Source: Thalassotalea piscium (lineage in GTDB: Bacteria > Pseudomonadota > Gammaproteobacteria > Enterobacterales > Alteromonadaceae). From it: a DNA stretch of 64,000 bases. Every line of letters begins with the position of its first letter. Positions within the stretch are counted from its first letter, which is position 1. The stretch spans positions 186,001-250,000 of the forward strand of contig NZ_AP027362.1 of assembly GCF_030295935.1 (NCBI RefSeq), read 5' to 3'. The position numbers were made by a program, and so were the translations under genes. Under the pieces are notes generated by a model that was not told the DNA's origin, did not search any database, and saw only the letters and a program-made list of their open reading frames with translations. This document shows positions 9,158-15,805 of the stretch, piece after piece.

Positions 9158-9784
9158 TTAATGTACTCCTAATGTAAGTTGGGTTTTTTCTGTCAGTGAC
9201 TCTTTATAATCAAAAATAAATTTTTGATGCCCTAGTAGAGCCAGAGTCTGTTTTTTGGGGTAACCAAGTGATTTCATGTGTTGACTGAGTTCACCAAAAG
9301 TTGGGTTTGTACCGACAGCGCATATCACGCCATCCATACAAATGTGATCAATACTTAAACGATGGTAGTGATGTATTTTCTGTAAATTAGCTACTTGTTC
9401 TCCCTGATATACATCCTCATCAGTGATGTAGGAAAGAGGTGCTTTACCTGCTTCTGAAAAACAAAGGCGCAGATGATTAAAACGCTCAACTGCACGCTTA
9501 CCTTTTGTGAAAATTGCAGGTTTCGTTTCTACGTTTTTTGGCCCCTTAGTTGTGTCAACTTCAGTATCAGGGGTATAAAAACGAGTAACGCCTTTATCAT
9601 CTATATAGCGATACTCTTTGGGCTGGGTCTTATAGCTCAAGACATCCAAGTCGTATTCAAAGTTTCGTTGAGCCATTGACTCCAGATGGGACTCTCCCCA
9701 TTTGTACTCCCCGCCATCTTTGTATGATTTACTCAGGCGAATCTGTCTGTCCGAGCGCCAGTTATGCATTACTCGTTGTGCCAT
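9158..9784 (-). CDS. tnsA: TnsA-type endonuclease
   Basis: TnsA cuts the 5' strands at the transposon ends, so the element moves by cut-and-paste. The restriction-enzyme-like catalytic residues are visible as E31 (WGESHLE), D73 (YTPDTEVD) and E86-x-K88 (VETKP). I choose the ATG at 9784 (208 aa), with GAGG about 9 nt upstream. The open frame continues to 9889, but the extra 35 residues have no ribosome binding site and no family resemblance. It is the first gene of the leftward tnsA-B-C-tniQ operon. Confidence 0.9.
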   Translation of the reverse strand: MAQRVMHNWRSDRQIRLSKSYKDGGEYKWGESHLESMAQRNFEYDLDVLSYKTQPKEYRYIDDKGVTRFYTPDTEVDTTKGPKNVETKPAIFTKGKRAVERFNHLRLCFSEAGKAPLSYITDEDVYQGEQVANLQKIHHYHRLSIDHICMDGVICAVGTNPTFGELSQHMKSLGYPKKQTLALLGHQKFIFDYKESLTEKTQLTLGVH

Positions 9785-10245
9785 TTTTATTACCTCATTT
9801 GTGAATTTTGAGCACAAGAATCCCCTAAGCGGATTTCTCGCTAAATTTTTCTGTACAGTTATGTAAATTTTCTTAAAAAAAGCGTGCAAAAGTCCGTAGA
9901 TAAAAAGTGTTTTTCATCTAAATTCTTTCTTTAAAAATTAAAGAAGCTGTTAACTAAGCACGCTGTTCGGCTAGAATCTAAGCCTTGTCGGTAGTTCGGT
10001 ATTATCAATAAATGACAATATCTTTGGAGACATCAAAATACGTGAAAACTTAAATGTAATTGATTGTATTAACCTTGAACTATGACGCTTATTAATTTTA
10101 TTGTGTTTTAAGTTAAAACAAATTCTTCGTTTTGCTTTATCGAAACAATGTTTTTTGATTAACAATTAAATATCCTCCGCGTCAGTAGCCATGTAGATGA
10201 AGCAAAGTTTAGGGGGGTAAAAACACTACGTCAACACCTGAAAAC
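9785..10245. other. AT-rich intergenic region upstream of tnsA; possible older transposon end
   Basis: No gene is convincing here. It must hold the tns promoter (leftward) and lies before the HsdS-like gene (rightward). A single motif ATTATCA-N4-ATGACA at 10000-10016 resembles the right-end sites (ATTCTCA-N6-ATGACA) in the same orientation, and is followed by ACA at 10030-10032. This could be a relic right end directly beside tnsA, where Tn7 elements normally have it. One imperfect site is weak evidence. Confidence 0.3.
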
Positions 10246-10299
10246 TTGAAACGCACCACGCGTTGCGATAAGGTTGTAAAAAAACACTCCAGACTCCTT

Positions 10300-10914
10300 A
10301 TGAAAAGTACTGTCAAAAATATTCAGATAATTACACTAAACGGCAAGTTTTTTCGCGAGGGTGTGAAAAAGTTAGTTGAAGTTGCAAAAAAGGCAAAAAA
10401 GAGAGAGCATTTTATTATTCAATTAAGAGATATTGTTAAAAATGAACGTGGTTCGTATCTAGATTTATCAAAAATTGCGAGAGTAAACGTAGTAAATAGC
10501 AAACCAACAGACTTTCTTAAAAAAGATGATGTTTTAATTGCACTAAAAGGGGTGGAAAAAAAAGCATTCCTTTTAAAAGAAGTTCCTTATAAAGCAATCG
10601 CAACGAATCATTTTTTGATTTTAAGATCCCCCAATAGTCAAAAAATAATGCCGGAGTTTATTGAATATATTCTAAATTCAAAAGAAAGCCAGAAATGGCT
10701 GTATGTAAACGCTGGCGGTTCGTACAGCAGCACATTAAATAAGAAAACTTTATCAAACTTACCTTTTCCTGATCTTTCTATTGAAGACCAACGAAAAATA
10801 ATTGCACTTAATGATGAGTCCAAAGAAGAAAAAAAATTGCTTCTAGACTTGATTGAAAATAGGGAGCAGCAAGTTCAAGCGTTTGCCACGAAGATTATTA
10901 AGGCAGGAAATTAG
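10300..10914 (+). CDS. type I restriction S-subunit-like protein (single recognition domain)
   Basis: The protein resembles one target-recognition half of HsdS: a methylase_S-type domain (LRDIVKNERGSYLD ... SPNSQKIMPEFIEYILNSKES) with a G-x-S-S-x-x-x-L motif (GGSYSSTLNKKTLSNLPFPDLS), then a coiled-coil conserved region at the end. A full HsdS has two such halves (about 400 aa). This one has about 200, so it either works as a dimer of half subunits or is truncated. The frame opens at a TTG at 10246, but the ATG at 10300 gives a simpler start; neither has a good ribosome binding site. It is followed at once by a methylase-like gene. Confidence 0.65.
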   Translation: MKSTVKNIQIITLNGKFFREGVKKLVEVAKKAKKREHFIIQLRDIVKNERGSYLDLSKIARVNVVNSKPTDFLKKDDVLIALKGVEKKAFLLKEVPYKAIATNHFLILRSPNSQKIMPEFIEYILNSKESQKWLYVNAGGSYSSTLNKKTLSNLPFPDLSIEDQRKIIALNDESKEEKKLLLDLIENREQQVQAFATKIIKAGN

Positions 10915-10915
10915 T

Positions 10916-12412
10916 ATGTTAGAAAAAATCATAATTGATATTGTACAAAACTATAAATTTACCAAATTAAAGGCTTTCATTGGTGATATTGAAAAAAGAG
11001 ATTTTTTTCTGTTCGTATTATTTTGTCGATTGATTAATAAATCTCAAGACTCTGTCGTATTTAAATTTGCAGAAATTAATAGTGCTGCTCCCCTTTCTTT
11101 TGAAACTTTGATAGATGATATTTCAAGCGCAATAATCGATGAAAAGCAACAAAGCGGTATTAGACAAGCTGTAGAAGTATTTTTAAGTACAACCTATCAA
11201 CTATCCAGAAAAGCCTTACCAAAAGGCATGTTCGCAACATTAACAAAATTAGAACAAAACGAAATAGATAATGGGTTGCGTTTTACTTTCTCTGATATTC
11301 TTGCTCCTGATGACAACACACTTTTCTTTAAACTGTTGAGTGAAATAAAACTATCTTTAGTAGGAGATATTAAATCAGCTATTGATGAAATATTAGCAAT
11401 AAGCTCTCTTAATGCAGTTGATTTTCTCACAACTTTTGATGCCATCGAAGTTTACAGTAGAGTATTAACTCGCCTACAGGCAACCAACGTGTCTATGCAA
11501 TTTGAAGAAGGTTTTCAGTATGAAGAAATTCCATCTGATTTTATGGACCTGATCTTTGAAATAGCTGATTTAGATAGCTCAAACAGCATTTACGCCCCTT
11601 TTGAAATCACCGCAGAGCAAAGCCTATATGCTGCTCTAGAATATCCAGACAAAGAAATTCGAATTGAATCTATGGGGCAATCAACACATCATTTATTGCG
11701 AAAGTTTGCACTTGCTCAAGCTAAAAATATTCATTGTTCATATACTTACTGTTTATCAAATAATTCTACCGTTAAAAAGAATTATTACGATACATCCATT
11801 TGTTTATTACAACCTAAAATGCAAGTGGATAAAATTACAGACACCACTATTGAACAGTCAGAAAGAAAGCATGTCACTTATAAAGAACATTTATACATTA
11901 AACATATGATTGAATGCTTAAACCCCTATGGTAAGGGGTATATGGTGATGGGAAAAGGTCCATTATTTAGAAGAAAAGAAAAAGAAGAGAGAAAGCTTTT
12001 AATTGAAAATAATTGGGTAGATGCCGTTATCACATTACCCTCAAAGCTAATGACGTTTTGCCCAATACCATTGGTATTGCTTGTCATTAATAAAGGCAAA
12101 TACACTAATGACGTATTGTTTATTAATGCCTCGGAATTTCAAAAAGAAGGTGGTAATCGTTCAACCATTGACAATATAGATAAACTTGCACAGGAATTTA
12201 AGAGCAGGCCATTATATAGCCCTATCAGCTTTACCGTTTCGAATCACGATATTGCTGAAAACAATTATTCGATCAATAGCCTTAACTATTTAACCAATGA
12301 AGAGACTCAGCAGTACAACCTTCACGAATTATCAATTACTAGAAAAAATTTATTAGAAAAACTAAATGAAAAGCACAGTAAGATTGAAAAGCTTTTAGAT
12401 GCTGAGAATTAA
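10916..12412 (+). CDS. HsdM-like protein lacking methyltransferase motifs
   Basis: This 498-aa protein follows the HsdS-like gene by 1 bp (ATG at 10916, AGGA upstream). Its second half follows the layout of N6-adenine methylases of type I systems (HMIECLNPYGKGYMVMGKGPLFRRKEKEERKLLIENNWVDAVITLPSKL). However, the place of the SAM motif reads ESMGQSTHHLL instead of a D-P-x-x-G-x-G pattern. The place of the catalytic N-P-P-Y/F reads SICLLQPKMQ. A methyl transfer role is therefore unlikely unless supplied by another protein. It could be a structural or sensing partner of the S subunit, or a decaying gene, although the frame is fully open. Confidence 0.6.
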   Translation: MLEKIIIDIVQNYKFTKLKAFIGDIEKRDFFLFVLFCRLINKSQDSVVFKFAEINSAAPLSFETLIDDISSAIIDEKQQSGIRQAVEVFLSTTYQLSRKALPKGMFATLTKLEQNEIDNGLRFTFSDILAPDDNTLFFKLLSEIKLSLVGDIKSAIDEILAISSLNAVDFLTTFDAIEVYSRVLTRLQATNVSMQFEEGFQYEEIPSDFMDLIFEIADLDSSNSIYAPFEITAEQSLYAALEYPDKEIRIESMGQSTHHLLRKFALAQAKNIHCSYTYCLSNNSTVKKNYYDTSICLLQPKMQVDKITDTTIEQSERKHVTYKEHLYIKHMIECLNPYGKGYMVMGKGPLFRRKEKEERKLLIENNWVDAVITLPSKLMTFCPIPLVLLVINKGKYTNDVLFINASEFQKEGGNRSTIDNIDKLAQEFKSRPLYSPISFTVSNHDIAENNYSINSLNYLTNEETQQYNLHELSITRKNLLEKLNEKHSKIEKLLDAEN

Positions 12413-12426
12413 AGGTTGTTATTGAA

Positions 12427-12603
12427 TTACCTTTTCTTACGTTTCATACTGATTTGCTCAAAGTAATATCTTCGAGCTAGGTCTGAATCGCTATGATTAT
12501 TCAAAACATTCAACAGTTCATCCAGCGTGATATCTTCAGGTATTAGCTCATGAGTGCTTTTGTGAAAATTAAAGCAGAGTTGTTGGCCATGTGACTTCAA
12601 CAT
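12427..12603 (-). CDS. small hypothetical protein (58 aa)
   Basis: An open frame of 58 aa lies antisense and convergent to the HsdM-like gene. It encodes an acidic helical centre (PEDITLDELLNVLNNHSDSDLARRYYFEQ) and a basic tail (MKRKKR). The composition is protein-like rather than random. No function is recognised. Confidence 0.4.
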   Translation of the reverse strand: MLKSHGQQLCFNFHKSTHELIPEDITLDELLNVLNNHSDSDLARRYYFEQISMKRKKR

Positions 12604-12859
12604 TCAATTTAGCCTTTAGTTATCAGTAATAATAATTATATTAGCTCAAATTTTAAAATTAATTTGCTGATTGAATTATTCTGCTATTAATGCAATACAA
12701 ATAACTAGAGGTCGCAAAATCAATGGTATAGCTGATATTAAACCTTATAGAGATAAGTTAATAGAAGCATTTGAAGAAACACTTTTACTAAGCTGAAGTT
12801 TACAGAATTATTTATGAACACAGAATTAAGATATGCAACATAACGATAATAAAAAAACA

Positions 12860-13471
12860 ATGAGAGTTTACCATTTTACGACTTGTGAAATTGCTAAGTT
12901 AATTCTACAAGGGAAAAGGTTAAAGCTGTCAGATATAAGAAATTTGAATGACCCTTTTGACTTTCATGTTTTTAAACATCGTAATGAAGTTGATCTAGGT
13001 GCGTGGAACAATACTATTAATCAGCTTGCTCCAAAATTCGGAACAATTAGTTTCTCAGCTAATAATACTAATCCAGTACAATGGTCACATTATGCAGAAT
13101 CCCACAAAGGTATATGTTTAGGGTTTGATGTCATTACATCAGCTTTAAAGAAAGTCAGGTACTTTAGTAATCGCATTAAGTTTCCTTTAAGGCCAAAAGA
13201 AAAAGATATAATGAAAGCGTTTATTACTAAATATAAGCACTGGCAATATGAAGAGGAATACAGGGCTTTAGTCCCTAAAAAAGAGTCAGATGCCGATGGA
13301 AATTTTTACTTAAATTTTAATCATGAGATAGAACTTAAAGAAGTAGCTATTGGCTATAAGTCTGATATAACCAATAAAGAATTAATACCCTACATCCGCG
13401 ACAATGACGTTAATGTTTATAAAGCATTTCCAGATGAGAATAAATTTGAAATGAAATTACTACAAGTTTAA
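12860..13471 (+). CDS. DUF2971 family protein
   Basis: The motifs RVYHFTT near the start, LNDPFDF, WSHYAESHKGICLGFD and HWQYEEEYR are typical of DUF2971 proteins, which are often found near mobile elements and defence genes. The biochemical role is not established. The frame also has an earlier ATG at 12833; the one at 12860 begins at the conserved part. Upstream, 12671-12796 holds a short open stretch (about 41 codons ending in a helical LIEAFEETLLLS) that looks like the remnant of another gene. Confidence 0.7.
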   Translation: MRVYHFTTCEIAKLILQGKRLKLSDIRNLNDPFDFHVFKHRNEVDLGAWNNTINQLAPKFGTISFSANNTNPVQWSHYAESHKGICLGFDVITSALKKVRYFSNRIKFPLRPKEKDIMKAFITKYKHWQYEEEYRALVPKKESDADGNFYLNFNHEIELKEVAIGYKSDITNKELIPYIRDNDVNVYKAFPDENKFEMKLLQV

Positions 13472-13662
13472 TTATTTTGTAATTCAATTATATAGGCATA
13501 TTTACCAGCAGGCTGGGCAGCGTATTCTGGTATAACTGGCCAAGTGCCAACAGCGGAGTGGGCATTTTGGTGCAGCGCCACTAGATTTTCAGACCGGAGA
13601 TGTTGCCTAGTTAAACCAGCATGTAGTGCCAACATCAATGCTATTTTCTGCTCAAAGTTCAA
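13468..13662 (-). CDS. possible gene remnant (64 aa)
   Basis: The frame overlaps the end of the DUF2971 gene by a few bases. Base composition is clearly richer in GC than the flanks, and the residues (MLALHAGLTRQHLRSENLVALHQNAHSAVGTWPVIPEYAAQP) look like real protein, but there is no clear ribosome binding site. It may be the end of a gene carried in from elsewhere. Confidence 0.25.
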   Translation of the reverse strand: MNFEQKIALMLALHAGLTRQHLRSENLVALHQNAHSAVGTWPVIPEYAAQPAGKYAYIIELQNN

Positions 13663-13818
13663 TAAAACCTAAGAACGTAACTTAAAATATAAATCACTTC
13701 AGAAAATAATAGGCTGGAGTTTGTATATTTATAATCTAGTTATTCACATGTATGTTTTTCTGAAGGATATTTTCACCTTGATACGTTGACCTAAATTCAT
13801 TATTTAGGGTGCATCAAA

Positions 13819-13977
13819 ATGAAAAAACATTTTCAACTAAGTATTAAGCTGAATTTATTCGGATTAGACGTGAAAATAGGGCTGACTGTTTTTAATATAA
13901 GCTTTGCAAAATCATTCATGATTAGCTGGGAAAATATTATTGATACAGTTATCTTTATCTTTGATTATTTGAGCTAA
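13819..13977 (+). CDS. tiny hypothetical ORF (52 aa)
   Basis: ATG to TAA, 52 aa, mildly hydrophobic at the C-terminus (ENIIDTVIFIFDYLS). It has no strong ribosome binding site and no recognised family. It is reported only because this stretch otherwise lacks genes. Confidence 0.25.
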   Translation: MKKHFQLSIKLNLFGLDVKIGLTVFNISFAKSFMISWENIIDTVIFIFDYLS

Positions 13978-14210
13978 TAGATTCATAAGAAAATTTGTTT
14001 GCTTGGTGGCTTAGACGGTTCCATCTAAGACCTTCAAACTTAATCTCAAAGCAATTTTTTATGCTTGTTAGGTTATCCTTAATTCTAACAAACAAGTCAT
14101 ATGAGTTGCTCTAAACCATCAGAAAAGAAATGTTCCAACATCATAGAAATAAGAGGGATCGGAGGCGCTTGAGAGTTATTCTCATTTTTCTTTTCTAAGT
14201 TTAGAATCCA

Positions 14211-14241
14211 AAGCCTCGCACTCGCGGGGCTTGCTGTTTTT
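14211..14241 (+). terminator. hairpin with T-tract (copy A of a repeated terminator)
   Basis: AAGCCTCGC (14211-14219) and GCGGGGCTT (14224-14232) form a 9-bp stem with loop ACTC, followed by GCTGTTTTTC. A near copy is at 14986-15007 with the same upstream AATCCA. It could end transcripts coming from the left, before the AbrB-like gene. Confidence 0.5.
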
Positions 14242-14344
14242 CAATGGGGTTATCTGAAGATTGTTTTGGCGTGATTCAACCTAACCTATTTTAATCAGTT
14301 TGTTTTGAGCTATGATTATAATAATGGTGAATAGGAGAGATAAA

Positions 14345-14581
14345 ATGGGTTATCAATTTAAAGTCGGCAAAAATCATGAAATACCTTTGCCAGATGACAT
14401 CTGTGATCAGCTTGATGTCAAAATAAATGATATTTTAATTTGTGAAGTAGATGCGAATAAATCATCAATCTCAATGAAAAAACACAGTAATCAGGCACTT
14501 TCTGATGATGAAGTCGTTTCATCAGGAAATTTGACTCGCGTAATCTATTACGATCTAGAACAAGAAGATATTGCCGACTAA
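14345..14581 (+). CDS. AbrB/MazE-like antitoxin or regulator
   Basis: Starting at the ATG at 14345 (AGGAGAG 6 nt upstream) the protein is 78 aa. The first half (YQFKVGKNHEIPLPDDICDQLDVKINDILICEV) has the pattern of a SpoVT/AbrB swapped-hairpin DNA-binding domain: a short strand, a proline-rich turn and 'lgv..gd.l..'. The acidic second half would bind a partner toxin in a MazE-type pair, but no toxin gene follows. It may be an orphan regulator. Confidence 0.5.
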   Translation: MGYQFKVGKNHEIPLPDDICDQLDVKINDILICEVDANKSSISMKKHSNQALSDDEVVSSGNLTRVIYYDLEQEDIAD

Positions 14582-14985
14582 AATTTTGAGTAGTTAAAGC
14601 AGTCAGCCATTATCTTTCATTATAGTTTTTAATCTAAAAGTTTATTGGCTAACGTTTTTTTTGGGTGCTTTGAAGCCAAAGGGATACTTCATGTTTCTTA
14701 AATAAAATCCGCATTAATAGTTTGTTTTATATGGTGTTTTGTTGTTTTTCTTTGTTGGCGATACTTTTTGATAAATAGAAGTGAGCTACTTAATAGCTCT
14801 TAATTTTAATCAAAAGGAATACTTAAAATGTTTAATTCTAAAAAAATTGTTTGCATACAACACTTTGGCTTTGCATTTAGCAATAACAGTAACGCTACAT
14901 TAATAGCAACTAGTAAAATTCAACATATAGTAATGCTACATTAGCAGTGTTACTTTATTTCGAAACTAATTTTAGTTTGAATCCA

Positions 14986-15007
14986 AAGCTTCGTACTCGC
15001 GGGGCTT
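14986..15007 (+). repeat. hairpin repeat copy B
   Basis: AAGCTTCGT-ACTC-GCGGGGCTT is the second copy of the terminator-like hairpin at 14211-14232, with three G-T pairs in the stem. It is followed by a gene-poor segment ending with a second copy of TGAAGCCAAAGGGAT. The two places may be duplicated remnants of one mobile or cassette-like unit. Confidence 0.4.
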
Positions 15008-15162
15008 TGCTTTTCTGGCTTAGGTGGCTTTATTTTTGGCTGCTTTTGAAGCCAAAGGGATGGGAGTAAGTGGATGCATATTATCGAAACGGTGAATAAA
15101 TGTAGCGTGACTAATTTTATTCAAGAAGCTGAAAATTTATAGTTTATGACAACTTTCACAAT

Positions 15163-15190
15163 AAAAAAGCACCTGATTTGGATGCTTTTT
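15163..15190 (-). terminator. intrinsic terminator for the small membrane-peptide gene
   Basis: On the minus strand AAAAAGCA (15190-15183) pairs with TGCTTTTT (15171-15164), ending in a run of six T. It lies about 75 bp after the stop codon of the 34-aa ORF. Confidence 0.5.
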
Positions 15191-15265
15191 ATTATTGTTA
15201 TATTATACTTCTGCTGTTTAATGTTAAGGCCTAGGTTTAATCTTTGGCGAGATACCTAAGCTTTT

Positions 15266-15370
15266 TCATTTCTTTTTATTATCCTCCTTTGATTTTTTGT
15301 ATTTAAAATAAGCTGTAAAGGAACCAGCTAATGCAATAATCATATATATGATCAAGTTGTATTCGTTCAT
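15266..15370 (-). CDS. small single-span membrane peptide (34 aa)
   Basis: The peptide has a hydrophobic helix (LIIYMIIALAGSFTAYF) followed by a strongly basic tail (KYKKSKEDNKKK), with AGGA 6 nt before the ATG and an intrinsic terminator behind. This is the form of type I toxin peptides and of small membrane regulators. No antisense RNA could be confirmed, so the toxin idea is only a guess. Confidence 0.5.
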   Translation of the reverse strand: MNEYNLIIYMIIALAGSFTAYFKYKKSKEDNKKK

Positions 15371-15805
15371 AGTATATCCTGTTGTCTATTGGGATAAGAT
15401 TATTAAACTACGGTACTTTATTCTCAGCAATAAAAAAGTGGTTATTCCTTATAATAGTAGGGGGATGTTTTATAATTTTACTTACAGGGCCTTATTTATC
15501 TACTAGTAAGCCTATAAAGTAAATTTCGGTCATGGAGTGTCTCCTAGTTACCTATTTGTAAAATGTGTAACACTACTACTGGGGAGTGGCTATTATTAGT
15601 AGTGCTAACTAATTAAAAAAGTAATAGAGTCAAATGTTTTGAAATACTCATATTTACTTCATTAATGTTGTTAATGACTATTAAGCCGCGCCGTCGTGGG
15701 GGTTTTATGGTGATAAAGCAAAGATTTTTTGATAGATAGTTATATGTTTAAACTTGTTATATATTACTGTTATCTAGGAATAAAGCCTTTGGTAAAGGAG
15801 TTACT

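Larger units (their letters stand above)
13663..14311. other. intergenic stretch with one tiny ORF and a hairpin
   Basis: Besides the 52-codon ORF at 13819-13977 and the hairpin at 14211-14232, I see nothing coding here. Confidence 0.4.
14582..15805. other. 1.2-kb region with repeats and small ORFs
   Basis: It holds a 38-codon ORF with AAGG upstream (14828-14944), a second copy of the terminator-like hairpin (14986-15007), and two copies of TGAAGCCAAAGGGAT (14671-14685, 15047-15061). It also holds the small membrane-peptide gene at 15266-15370 with its terminator, and an inverted repeat CACTACTA/TAGTAGTG near 15570-15610. The rest looks like worn intergenic DNA. Confidence 0.45.

Noticed and set aside
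15560-15625. Integron attC-like inverted repeat (CACTACTA/TAGTAGTG)
   Set aside because: The R' and R'' boxes of attC (RYYYAAC/GTTRRRY) could not be placed, and no integron integrase is present.
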